Below, one piece after another: positions 42,399 to 54,072 of a stretch of DNA of 64,000 bases (position 1 is its first letter; the number at the start of each line of letters is the position of its first letter). The notes beneath the pieces were generated by a model. The model was not told the DNA's origin. It did no database searches and saw nothing but the letters and a program-made list of their open reading frames with translations. A program made the position numbers and the translations under genes. Location of the stretch: NCBI GenBank assembly GCA_031472005.1, contig PZJY01000003.1:992001-1056000 (forward strand), in the 5' to 3' direction. This DNA is from Tetracladium setigerum. Its lineage: Eukaryota; Ascomycota; Leotiomycetes; Helotiales.

Positions 42399-43324
42399 TC
42401 AGCTAAACTTGCTGCTATCAATCCAAAGATAGCTCGTTCTCCAACCAAGTTTGCCACCAAGCGACCTCATAACACTCTCACTTGCCTTATTCCCATCTTT
42501 GACATCAGAATGAGCCCATCCGCTACTTCCATCAAAGCCCAAATCCGTATACTCCCCTCTCGAAAGACGACCCAAAAGCTCATTTGCAACAAACGTTCCC
42601 AATCCTTTACCTCTATGCTCTTGCTGAACATGCAAAGTAGCAAAACTACCATCAACCCCGCAATAGCCCCAAGCTATCAGATCCCCCTCTCGTCCAAAAC
42701 CCCCACACTTGGCTGAAGAAGTAGTGTGGCTACTGTCCGTGGAATCGGAGATGTCGCCACCACGAGGTCGATTTGGCTCTCTGGGACCCTGGACACCTTG
42801 AGCCCTTCTGGAAGCGTCTTTGAAGAAATATTCGCCGTCTCAATTGACCAAGCATTCCAGGTCGTGATGTACGGCATAGCGTTATCATTATCTTTGCAGA
42901 TTTTATCCATTGCACTGGTGATGAATTCATGGACACATCCAAATCTCAGAGTGGATGAAAACGGCCACCCAGGAGCTTCGGCGATTTGTATATTCTTTAG
43001 GAATTGTATTAAAGCCAGGACGTGGTTGGAGAGAAGGAGCTCTTCCTGTTCGGAAAGAGAGGGTTTGGTGATCAGTGAGTTGAAGACCCATATTTGAGAT
43101 TCCGTGTGGCGAGAACGATCGGCGAAAATAATAGTATATGGCTCTCCATCCGCTGGCAGCGTTTTTGGTAGTAAGGTTGACGCAAACAGACAGTGTCTAG
43201 ATGGTGTATTATGTGGTGCTCGAATTCGATTATAAATCGGATTGCTATGAGGCAGTTGTGTGAGAAGAATGGGGGGTAATTGGGAGAGCGCGTCTTCCTG
43301 AGAGTATTGATGAAAAGTTGCCAT
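42399..43324 (-). CDS. GNAT-family N-acetyltransferase, apparent frameshift
   Basis: A probable acetyl-CoA-dependent N-acetyltransferase. Read from AUG 43324 (MATFHQYSQEDAL). The N-terminal part holds SRHTESQIWVFNSL. The acetyl-CoA loop is in the C-terminal part: HVQQEHRGKGLGTFVANELL, then DVKDGNKASESVMRSLGG. The frame breaks at the plus-strand CCCCC run 42683-42687: one more base would join VLDERG directly to DLIAWGYCGVDGS and give about 308 residues. As written, the protein stops before the cofactor-binding motif. A base undercall in the homopolymer is the likeliest cause, and a genuine broken allele is the alternative. The substrate is unknown; the family includes glycine-N-acyltransferase-like enzymes. 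Confidence 0.8.
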
Positions 43325-43893
43325 ATTTTTCTTGGGGATTTGCAAACAGTTGCACACTGTTGACTGGAGCTCGATAGCTGGATACCTTTAGCTACCTACG
43401 AATAGTACACAGATACTTACTTGTATCAAGTCTGGTGAGTCAGAACAAAATTTCGTGATCTGCTAGAGAAATTACCTACTACTCTTGGCAGCAGCTCTTG
43501 TCTTCAACCCCATTACCTACAGGCCGAAGTTCGACTTGGCTCATCCTTCAACTTTTCTCAAACATTTCTCATGTTGGTCGCCAGTTTACATCTACTAGTT
43601 TCTCCTACCCATGCACTATGATATCTGTTTACGAAAGGAGACAGGAATCTCTGGTCGAAATTCTGTGCTGCTTGAACACTTTCATTGCTTCTGTCAGACT
43701 GTCGTAAGCCATCAAACGACAAGATTGATTCATTTCAAGAATAGAGAAAATGAAAACATCAGGGCAGCTAATTTTCGTGTCACAGGGGAATCATTAATTG
43801 CTAGTTAGTCTAGTGAGTCCCGAACGCGAAAAAATAATTCCAGGAGGGAACCGGCTGTGATATTGTTTCCACCAGCACTAGAATCTCATCGCC
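43325..43893. promoter_or_regulatory. Divergent promoter region, GNAT / metallophosphoesterase
   Basis: About 570 bp between two divergent start codons. Only short open frames occur, with no domain. Both 5' regions must lie here; no specific sites are claimed. Confidence 0.45.
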
Positions 43894-44700
43894 ATGCCAC
43901 AAATCCAGCTTCTTTCGGACCTTCACCTTGAAACACCGAAGTCCTACGACATCTTCGAGATCATTCCATCAGCTCCTTATCTTGCTCTCCTCGGAGATAT
44001 CGGTTGTATACAAGATACAGGGTATCTTGAGTTCATTACCAAGCAACTCTATCAATTCCAAATCGTCTTTCTCCTCCTTGGAAACCACGAACCCTACCAC
44101 AGTAGCTGGAGCGCTGCCAAAGAAACACTTCTTACTTTCGAGAAGAAGATTCGAGAAGAGAATGGAGCTGGAAATCTAGGGTCCTTCATATTTCTAGATC
44201 AAACACGCTTCGACATCTCAGATGGGGTTACCATCTTAGGATGCACGCTTTTCTCAAACATCCTACCAGAACAAGAAGAACACGTCAGTTTTCGCCTCAA
44301 AGACTTCAACGACATCGAAGACTGGAAAGTTTCAAATCATTCTTCCTCCCACCAGTCTGACCTGTCATGGTTAAACACCCAAGTCACTTCAATATTACAG
44401 CTCGAACCACATCGAAAAATCCTCGTCTTCACTCATTACAGTCCAACAAGATCTAGCTTAGCCTCAAACGCAGCACATGCAGGGAGCAAGATCACCTCTG
44501 GCTTTTCAACAGACCTTAGGGAGGAGGTCTGCTGGAAACATGAGAACGTGAAGGTTTGGGCTTTTGGACATACCCATTTCAATTGTGATTTTGAGGAGTG
44601 TGGGCAGGGGGGGAATAAGAAGAGAGTGGTTACGAATCAGCGGGGATATTATTTACGTCAGGCTGTGGGGTTTGACGGATTGAAGACGATTAAATTTTGA
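43894..44700 (+). CDS. Calcineurin-like metallophosphoesterase
   Basis: A single exon of 268 residues. All five metal-binding motifs of the metallophosphoesterase superfamily are present in order: SDLHLE near residue 8, GDIG near 35, GNHE near 63, FTHYSP near 184 and GHTH near 227. Such enzymes hydrolyse phosphomono- or diesters with a two-metal centre; the substrate of this fungal subgroup is not known to me. There is no signal peptide or membrane segment, so it is likely cytosolic. The AUG at 43894 lies just before the first motif, as is normal for the short form of the family. Confidence 0.92.
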   Translation: MPQIQLLSDLHLETPKSYDIFEIIPSAPYLALLGDIGCIQDTGYLEFITKQLYQFQIVFLLLGNHEPYHSSWSAAKETLLTFEKKIREENGAGNLGSFIFLDQTRFDISDGVTILGCTLFSNILPEQEEHVSFRLKDFNDIEDWKVSNHSSSHQSDLSWLNTQVTSILQLEPHRKILVFTHYSPTRSSLASNAAHAGSKITSGFSTDLREEVCWKHENVKVWAFGHTHFNCDFEECGQGGNKKRVVTNQRGYYLRQAVGFDGLKTIKF

Positions 44701-45828
44701 AAAGCCTTGGAGGATTTGGAGAAGGATGGAGAGAGTCAAGCATAGCCGTGATGAGGTGAGAAGGGTGAGAGTTTGGGTACTTGGCAAAGTCATGAATATA
44801 GGTGATTTCATAAGTTGTGAAAGTTTCATACCTCAGGCAAGGACCTAAGGTAGGTAATTTCAGGAACACTGCATTATGATCTCTCTTTATTGCAGAGATT
44901 TTAAAGCGTTAAACCTTCCTTGGATATTTTGACATGTCAGGTACTAGATAGAGTTGGAGTTTTGCATGCACCAAAGGAGGTTAGTAAACTCATCAACAGA
45001 ACGATTTCTCCACACTGTCTCAAGCAATTACTTATTCACTGATAGCTAACCCCTTCATTCGGCCCGGCCCTTTTTTATCTACATTAAAGATATCACATCA
45101 TTTGTTCTGGAATTCTGGGGACGTTGGAATTTGAGTGAGACATTGCTCAAGTCAAGTGAACCTACGACAAAGTTTGCTGTTGCTGGCTCTTGACATCTCA
45201 ACTTCATGCTCAAGTACATTTGAATTTTGTAGCCTTTTTCACAGCCTGCTACAGTAATGAGAGTCTGTTTTGGTTTTCATGTTATTTGTTATATATCTAT
45301 GCATAAGGGTGCCGAGTTCCGCGCTGCTGGGAGCTTGCAATTTGATAGTATTCTCGAATTCGCATTTCTAGTCTCTGCTGCTCTATAGAGACATTTCAAA
45401 CTGGCTGCAAAGTCATCCCCATGTTTCTCATCATATTACCCACAATTAAAAGTTAAATATACTGCCATCAGCATTCTAAATTTTGTCCAAATCAACAAGT
45501 TGAAGTCTATTCCAAGCCGCCAAGGTCAAGAGATCTTGGATAATTGACAACACACCGCCACGCTCACGCTCTCTAATAGAAGGTAGTATTTGACGTCAGC
45601 TTGAGAGGCGACGGGGACCTGAATGAATCCATCCAATCGCGAAATATATCAGCAAGAAAACCGGACTGGGTCAGCCCTCGTATCCTTCCTGTGCCTAGCT
45701 ATTTTAACGCCACAGCGCTCTCCCAGCTGATCCCTGCGTGACCATACCTATAAACCCCTCTACGTCCAAAACAAATTTACAACCACCTTCAAACTCCACC
45801 GCCGCTTGCGAAGAGCTCGTTCAGGATC
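44701..45828. other. Intergenic
   Basis: About 1.1 kb, AT-rich, with no supported gene. It includes the 3' flank of the phosphoesterase gene and the promoter and 5' UTR of the RING gene. Confidence 0.55.
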
Positions 45829-48800
45829 ATGGAAACCGCAATCCGAGGACTGGATCTAGAGAACGAGCTCACCTGTTCCGTAAGTTGCACCCCCTTTCCC
45901 CCCAGTCCCTCGCCTTGCCCCGCAATCGATCGCAGAGGATTCAAGACATGACAACATCCTGTGATGCCCATTTCTGCGCAACCTGGCTGTTCCCTCGAGG
46001 TCTTGTGCTCACTTTCAATATTATGCTAACCACATTTGCGCCCTCTTAGATCTGTGCGGAGGTGCTCTACCAACCTCTCACGCTGCTCGATTGCCTCCAC
46101 ACCTTCTGCGGTTCGTGTTTGAAGGAGTGGTTCAGCTTCCAGTTGACCGCGTCGCGCAACTCACCGAGTTCGCTGGCCCCCGGTGCAACGCCTTATACAT
46201 GCCCTTCGTGCCGTGCACCGGTGCGCGATACGAAGCACAATGCGACGGTCAATACGCTGTTAGACATGTTTTTGGCGGCGAATCCGGATAAGGGAAAGAC
46301 GACGAAGGAGAAGGATGACATGGGAAAGAAGTATAAGCCTGGGGATAATGTTATACCGAAAGTTGAGGAAAAGGAGAAAAGTTTGAGAGAGAGGAGGGTG
46401 GAAGATGCGGACAGAAGGCTTATGGAGGAGGTAAGGGACCTGAGTCTTAGGGAGGTTGGAGTGGAAACGTCGGAGGGTAGGAGGGAACGCAGGCGAAGGG
46501 ATGAGAGGTTGCAGTCAAGAACGACAGCGAGTCGTGATCACAGCACCGATAACAGGAATAATGAAGATTCCGAACGTCGTCGACGACGAGAGGCAGAATC
46601 TGGAAGAAGGAGGGCAAGGGACGATTCTGCGCTTCGGCCCGCCACTGAGGGAACAGAGGATCGAAGACGACGACGCAGCAATGAGGAGAGAAGCGGTCCG
46701 GAGAGGAGAGCAAGACCAGATGATTCGGCCCCCTCAATGACACGTCGTATTGAACACCAGTCGTCGTTGCGGTCATTGATCAGCTCTTCTGATGTCGACT
46801 CACGCGAGATGGAGGCAGAAATTCTACGTCAGATCAGAGAGGAGGGTTTACTGGATGGCATTGATTTGGAGAATATAGATGTCAGTCAAGAAGATCAGAT
46901 CAGTGAAAGAATTGCCCAAGCGTTTCAACGACGACAAGACGAGTTAGCAGCAGGTCAAGCTTCATCACAGAGAAGCGGCAATAATAGACAAGAAGATGAT
47001 GCAGCAGGTCAAAGTAGTTCATCACGGAGAGCTGGGCAGCAAAGGAGAGTCCGGAGTTCTGCGCCAGATTCAAGGGAAGCTTCTGGAGACGACAGTGGAA
47101 GGAGCAGGAGAACAAGAACCCACTCGAGATCTCCCGGTGCTGTTGCTGTTGGCGAGACAGTCAGTCGGCCACCACAGGCATTGAGTGCAAGTCAAGCTAC
47201 GCACCTTGACGCTCAGCCATCTGGTGAAAGACGAAGGAGACGAACCTCAAGCGCTAGCCGAAGTTCGACTACGCCAGTACCCGTTGCTCTAAGCGAAAAC
47301 AGACCAGCCGCTCGATCACAAACCGATCTCAGCAACAGACCACAGTCAGCCTATGTAACTACATCGCGGCCTCTTGTTTCCGCAAACCAGAGAAGCACCA
47401 CCGATCCATCTCTTCAGGGTCCTGCTGAATTGCCCGTCTCTGAAATTCCATCATCAGGCTCTCGTTCGAGGTCCAACTCCAGTCCCAGAGTACGGTCGAC
47501 TAGCCAGTTTGCCGACTTGCCATCTCGCGAATTGCCAGGCCAAACAACGCCCAACACAAGTCCTCGTGTGCACTCGATTTCTAGAATGGAAAGAATGGAA
47601 GACCCGACTCTAAGCGAAAGAAAGACTCGGGTTACGTCATCAGCAGAATTGCCATCAAACTCCAGCCCCAGGATCGGCACTTCATCGAGAATGGAAGAAT
47701 TGCCAGCTTCAACCGAGAGAAGAACCCGAGTTCCCTCATCCACGGAATTACCAGCAAACTCGAGTCCTAATTTATCATCTACAGCCAGGATGGAAGAACT
47801 ACCTGCGCCAACTGGCTCGGCGGAGAGACGGCGTGCTGCAGCTCCTGCGGCAATCTCGGTGTCTGCTGCGAGCCCTTCACCAGTATCATCACCAGTTGAA
47901 CGGAGCTTGGTACCCCCTCCATTATCACCACGAGATCCACCCTCGCGCATGACACTTTCCGATAGAGCTGTTGCGATGTCGAGCGGCTCTAGGCCGTCCT
48001 CCTCTTCTTCAGTGGGCTCCAGAAATCGCCCACAACTATACCCAGAGCCTTCCTTGACCTGTGCAAAGTGCTCGAAACCGCATATCGAATATGAGCTGCA
48101 TTACAACTGCGGCAAGTGCTGGAGCGGTAATTACAACATCTGCATGTCCTGTTACAGAACATCAGCTGGCTGTCTGCACTGGTTCGGATTTGGCTATGCG
48201 GCATGGAACAAATGGGAACATCTTAAAAACACTGGCGCCCTAACCAATCTTGAACGACCTCACATGCTCACTGCCAACCGCTACATCCCCCCTCCCCAGA
48301 CCGCCGGGGGAGCTGACGGCCGCAAAACGCTCACCACCTCCGACCCCCATAACCGACTCCAAAGCGGTGCTTTCTGCGCCAGCTGCCTCGCCTGGGCAAA
48401 TGAATGCTACTGGCGCTGCGACACCTGTAACGAAGGCGACTGGGGCTTTTGCAATATCTGTGTCAATCAAGGCCGCTCATGCACCCACGATCTGCTCCCA
48501 TTAACCTACAAACCCAGCGAGACCTATTCCCCCTCTCTCTCTGCAGCACGTGATCAACAAACTCCTCCATCAGCCAAGATCCTCACCGGTCCTGGCGTGA
48601 TCGATGTCGGTCCATTCAAACCGCTAACCTTCTCAACTACCTGCGATATATGTCACTACGCCATCCCCCCATCACATACACGCTACCACTGCTTCTCCTG
48701 CACCAGTAAAGTCCCAAACACTCTACCGGGCGACTACGACATCTGCACAACATGCTATCCCAAACTCATCTCCTCGCGTCGCATCAGCGCCGAAAATGGC

Positions 48801-49352
48801 CACGCAGGATGGCGACGCTGCCTCCAAGGTCATCGCATGGTAATTGTCGGTTTCGAAGAAAACCGCGGCGGCCAACGCCGTCTCGTCGTCTCTGACTTGG
48901 TAGGCGGTCGCGGTCTCCTCGAAGAAGCCTCACCCGTACCTGATTCCACGGGCTCAGAACTCTACCAATGGAGCTGGGACGTTGCGCCGCACCGCAAAAC
49001 AAAACTCGTCACGAAAGATGTGATGAAAACCGCTCCCACCACGGCCGTGGTGCAGGGTATGGTGTTAGAAAGTAGTTTTCCTCCTAATGGAGGCTTGGGA
49101 ATGAGTGCCACTTCTCTGTGGAGTTGGTATCCTGCCGAGGGAGTGACGGATGAGTTGATGTTCCCTAAGGGGGCGGAGGTGAGAGAGGGGAGGAATGTCA
49201 ATGAGGATTGGTTCTGGGGCGTTTATATGGGGAAGGAAGGACTTTTTCCTGCGCCGTATGTTCGGAGGGTGGAACGTGCTGGTAGTGTTGGTCAAGGTCA
49301 AGGACAGGGTCAAGGTCAGGGTCAGATTGAGGGGAGGAGAGTCGGTGCTTAA
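45829..49352 (+). CDS. RING, ZZ-like and SH3 domain protein (putative E3 ligase)
   Basis: Two exons, 45829-45879 and 46050-49352, with a 170-nt intron (branch GCTAAC) that splits the RING after ELTCS. The spliced length is 1117 residues. A C3HC4 RING spans about residues 16-72 (CSICAEVLYQPLTLLDCLH, CGSCLKEW, CPSCRAPV). A highly charged Arg/Glu region (about 90-300) follows. A long Ser/Pro/Arg-rich region (300-680) contains repeats built on MEELPA and SSPR. Three Cys-rich, ZZ-like modules follow (LTCAKCSKPHIEYELHYNCG, CASCLAWANECYWRCDTC, CDICHYAIPPSHTRYHCFSC). A C-terminal SH3 domain (about 1032-1091: SWYPAEGVTDEL, GVYMGKEGLFPAPYV) ends the folded part. Ubiquitin ligase activity is inferred from the RING; partners are unknown. 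A GQGQGQ tail ends it. Confidence 0.88.
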
Positions 49353-51143
49353 TTAGTTTTTTATGGGTGTGTTTGTTCTTTTTATTATTTTGGGTTAGTC
49401 GTCTCCATGGGCGATTTTGACGATGACGACGACGACGATAATGATGCATGTATGGATGGACGGATGGATGGATGATGATTTGATACCTCTCATGTATGTT
49501 GCCAAATAAAAATGATTTTTTCTTTGAAAGGGGATTCCTCCCCCACCCTGATGTGCCGATATCACAAATAAAGTCAACCTTAGATACCTTTTTATTCGCT
49601 TGATCATTTTGATTGTCGATGAATTTTTTCGAAATACCAGTTACCTAACCTACCTTAGGTAAGTAAGCGCATATATTATAGGGTTGTGCGCATTCTAGTC
49701 CAGGTTAAAAAATACTAGTAACTCTTTCATACGTGGGCAAATTCAGAATACCAAATTATGTGCATGGTCCTACGTACTTTTATGTTTCAGCAAGTTTCCC
49801 TCTTTCTGGACAGCAACATATTCAGTTTTGTTGGCAGTCATATATCTCTCTCCTCTCTCTTCTCCCCTTCATTCCGAGGACTCTCACCTTCATCACATTT
49901 TCAAAAGAAAAAAGAAAAAGGAGTATGACACAAAATTCACATTTCACATCAAAATCCCGGCACTTGATAGTTACCCTTGTCACTCCCTCCCGCAACTCCC
50001 CCAAGAAACACACAACCCCTCCCACCCCTCGAAATTATTTCTTAAGAATTCTTTTCATTTTATATATGTATGTGATCTGTCTGACTCTGTCTCTGTCTCT
50101 CGCGCGCTCTCGCTCTCGATCTTTTCTCTCCATATTCACCTCATCATCATCAGCCTACTCCACCCCCCACTCATCACTCATTCATAAATCACGATCTAAT
50201 TTGAAAAGAGGCAAAAAAGAAGAGACCACATCCCCAATAAGACGCCGCCGTAAAAAAATAGAAAGAGAAAAACAATAAGCAAGCGTCAAATGAGCCACAA
50301 AACACGCTCGCTCTCTTCTTTTCATTTTTTTTTTCATCATCTCATTCGTGGACTTCGATAGATGGATGAATCTCCCGCTCCTAGCCCACTTTCGTAAAAA
50401 GGCATGAAAAAAAAAACCCATAAGCAGGTGATGAAGTAGCACGAGAGGGATGACCGTAGGACGCAAGATTGATCGTTTCGAATTCGTTTTCGTGAAAAAA
50501 GGAGGTTTCTTTGGTCATAGTTTCGTCATTCGAAAGTGGCGTACGAGTAGCATGCGGGAAAAAGTGTGGGGAAAAGCCGGTAAAAATTGCCCACCGGTTC
50601 TTTTCTTTGTTTTCTTTCTCCATTCATGTGAATGTGAGAATTTCGAGTTGATTCGGCTGAGAGCGAGTGGGCGGATAAGGAAGCTGATGCCGCCTTCTGT
50701 GCTGCATACCAGGCAGTCAATATGTCGAAAAGGAGCCGATTCCACGCTAGTAACCCAAATCCTCAATCATCCCCTCCTGAGCGTCGTAGAAACTAGCCAT
50801 ATGTCCTTGCGTATTGTGAGAGAGGACAAAAGGTGAGCTCGCAAATATCAAGGGTAACCGTCCAACGCCGTATTTTGTGCCAAATTTGCCTTTCCTTCTT
50901 CTCCGGTATGTGCAAACGAAGAAACGGGAAGGAAACAAATCATGTCATGCCATGCAATATCAGAAAACCCTCGCAAAATCGTAGCAGACGATACAAGAGA
51001 TGATGAGCCGAAAAGAAGCGACCATAAAAATTCCCCAACCATGTCTTTGAATGGAAAAAAAGAACACCCCACCAGCGCTAAATCCGATTTGTTTTCTATC
51101 CATCCTGTAAATGTTGTCCCAGGTCTCTTCTTAGGTTGTTCGT
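49353..51143. other. Long intergenic stretch between convergent genes
   Basis: About 1.8 kb between the stops of the RING gene and CLA4. It contains simple repeats (GAC/GGAT units at about 49418-49482 and a CT-rich tract near 50080-50120). The plus-strand frame 49733-50278 starts with GTG, is Ser/Lys/Arg-rich and shows no domain, so I do not call it. Unusually long 3' UTRs could account for part of this. Confidence 0.5.
49418..49482. repeat. Simple repeats: (GAC)n then (GGAT)n
   Basis: A run of GAC/GAT triplets is followed by ATGGATGGACGGATGGATGG, in the presumed 3' flank of the RING gene. Probably a variable microsatellite with no coding role. Confidence 0.8.
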
Positions 51144-54072
51144 TTACTTGGCATGCTTGCGGAAATTCAGAAGGTCAGCTAAGCTGGAAAGTGTGCAGCC
51201 GTGCTTCAGGAAATCGTGTTGGAGAAGTTCGTTAGCGGAAGCTCTGCTTCGGATGTCGACGCAGAGACAGACAGACAGGAAGGCCTTGAGCTCCTTGCTG
51301 AGTTTCTCGGGCTTCTTCAGGCGAGGGGTACCATTGGTTGCAATAAGATAAAGTGCCTTCAATGGCTCTTCGTTGAGGTATGGGGGTTCGGACTCAATCA
51401 TCTCAATGGCCATGATACCAAGAGACCAGATATCGACCTTAGGACCGTATTCCTTTTGCTTGACAACTTCAGGGGCCATCCAGTAAGGAGTACCGACCAT
51501 GGTGGCACGCTTAGATTTAGATTCAGTGAGCTTGGCGCAGAAACCGAAATCGGCTAAGAACAAATTAGCACTCGACGCGAAACAAACGTCAGGTGGGAAG
51601 ACTTACTGATCTTGACGTTTCCACGAGCATCAAGAAGCACGTTATCACTCTTGATATCACGATGGATAATTTGTTGTGCGTGCAAGTGCTCAAGACCACG
51701 GCATGTCTGAAAAGGTCAGTAACAATAGTTTTGTGAGATGGAGACTTGCATACCTCCAGACAGATCGTCGAGATTTGATCCTCGGTGATCGTTGGGTTGT
51801 TATCAATGACATCGGTCAAAGCTCCACCCTCCATGTACTCCATGACAACCCACAACTCAGAGGCGTTGTTGCGCAAGAAAGCGTCGAGGAAGTTAACGAT
51901 GTTGCGGTGCTTACTATCCTTCATGACCATGATTTCATTCACAATCAGCTCCTTTCTTGGTTGGTGCGCCAGATCCATCTGCTTGATGGCAACTTGGGCC
52001 TTGCTACCCTGTTGGCGCAGAACTTCTCTTGCGATTGGCGAAACCGCGGTCTCCTTGACCTTTGCAACGTAAACGGACCCAGAAGCACCTTGTCCAATCT
52101 TCTTTTGCTTCGAGTACGACAAATTTGGATCATCCTTGGAAACAGCTTCCTTCAGCTTAACCATTACCTCATTCTCAGTCATGGTGGACATTCGCACATC
52201 CTTGGAGCGTTGCTCAACTGGGGGTTTCGCAGTCAATGCAGCTTCTGCTGCCTTGACTGCGTCATTTTGAACGATGCCATTATTATTAGATGGTTGCTGC
52301 TTAGCAGGAACATTGAGGGGTTTAACTTGATTGACAGGGGCTGGTAGGCGAGACGGTGGTTGGTTTTGCGGACCATTTGGTGCGCGGGAAACTGGTGGCG
52401 TGATACCAGGTCCATACTGTTGACGGGGCTCTTGACGCTGGCTACCTTGCTCATTTCTAGCGGGCGAGCGACTGGCGCCATTTGGATCACGCATCGACGA
52501 CGAGCTCTGCTGTGGGTTGATAGGAGGACGTCCTTGGTTGCTCGCTGTTGGTGCGGACGGAGCTTGTCGCTGGGTTCTGAGGCTCTGGGAGTTTTGTTGA
52601 GCTGGGTTTGGTCGTGGTGCTGGCGGCGCCGCACGAGATGGATTGTATCGGTCTTGTGCTGGGCTGCTGGCAAATCCACCAACTTCTTGCTTGGCCATTG
52701 GAATCTTCTTTTGCTGGCTGATTTCTTGGTTATACCTCTCCATTTCTCTGCGCTGTTGCTCCTCTTCCCGATCTTGGGCTTCCTGCATATCTCTCTGGCG
52801 CTGGGCATCCTGTTCTCGTTGGCGACTATCATCTCGTGCACGTGGATCGCCGTAGCTGTTTGCCATCTGCTGCATTTGATTGCGCTGTTGCTGAGCCTCT
52901 GGGGGTGTCGGTCTGCGAGGGGCTTGGTTACCAGCCTGCATTGAGTTGGAGCCATAGCTGTTGTTGCGCTGGGCAGGTTGAATTGGACGAGGAGGGGCCA
53001 CACTTGCACCCCCATAGCCGAGTTGCTTGTTTTGATTGGCAGCAATCGATGGCGTTGGGGTCATGCTCGAGTATTGGGCTGGGTCTTGAGCTCTCTTGGT
53101 GATATCGGAGTAGAATTCCAAAACCTCGAAAACAGCCTGTGGGTTACGCTCGTAATCCTCCTTGGTGATGGCAGAAGAGTTAAGCAACTTAGACCACTCC
53201 GGAGGAAGTCCTACAAACTCGCCAGTCTTTGGGTCGAAACCAACATGGACAGAGTGACTGAAGTTGGTTGGGTTGCTAACACCACCCATGCCTGGGCATC
53301 TTGCATAGATGAAATCAATCCACTCATACAGGTCATCGTCAGTTTTTGTTCGTACTTGCACGGTCCTAATACTTCCATCATCGTCACCTGGATTGTTGGA
53401 TGCACCACCGAGTGAGCGCTTAATTTCGAAGATCGTTCCAGCAGCTTCAACACGCGAAACACTCGTGACATCCTTCAGAGTAATCTGGTACACAATTTTA
53501 CCACCCTCAGTCTTGTGGAAATCGAGTTGCTCTTTCCGCAGGATGAGATACTTGTTCTTCCAGGCACTGAACAACGTCTTCCCCTCCTTGACAGAAGCCC
53601 AGCCCTCCTTGATAATGGCCAGTCCTCCCATGCCATCTAGATTTGTCTGCGCTCGCGCGAGTGGTAGAGAGACCGTGGAGCCGGTGTAGGTTGAGGTGTT
53701 GGACCTCATCATACCCGGCGAGTTGAGGGCCATTTGATTCATGTTGCCGGGGAGGTTTGCAGTTGAAGGGGTGAGATTGAGTCTCGGTCGTTCGGTTGGT
53801 GGTCTGGGGGCTGGTCCAGGGTTCATGAACTGGCCTGCAGTGTATATGCTGCCGCTGAAGAGAAGAATTAGCGATTTTGCTTGAATGGCGAAGATCGAAG
53901 GTCAAAAGAGCTCTTCAAGAATGTCGCAAGGGCAAGGAGTGATTGCCGCCGCATGGTGTAGGTTCTTGATGATACTCGAGTCGCCGGCCCGAGTTTCACA
54001 GTCCCCGATTCTTGTTCAAACCCACCCGCGCGAATGGACCTGGGAAAATGCTCACCTTTGTTGGGACGACAT
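51144..54072 (-). CDS. CLA4: p21-activated kinase of the CLA4 type
   Basis: Cdc42/Rac effector kinase controlling polarity, septation and hyphal growth. Four exons on the minus strand: 54072-54056 (17 nt, MSSQQ), 53854-51754, 51706-51607 and 51553-51144. The introns are 201, 47 and 53 nt and all phases match; the product is 875 residues. It has a PH domain (about 85-195), which separates CLA4 from STE20, then a CRIB motif (HVGFDPKTGEFVGLPPEW, near 205). A long Gln/Pro-rich linker follows. The STE20-type kinase domain (about 595-850) shows GQGASGSVY, HRDIKSDN, DFGFCAK and GTPYWMAPE. The tiny first exon is inferred from the phase-perfect join to GSIYTAGQF just upstream of MNPGPAPRP; without it the frame would start at 53826. 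Confidence 0.96.

Noticed and set aside
49733..50278. 181-codon open frame between RING and CLA4
   Set aside because: Starts with GTG and is driven by CT- and A-rich simple sequence; no domain.
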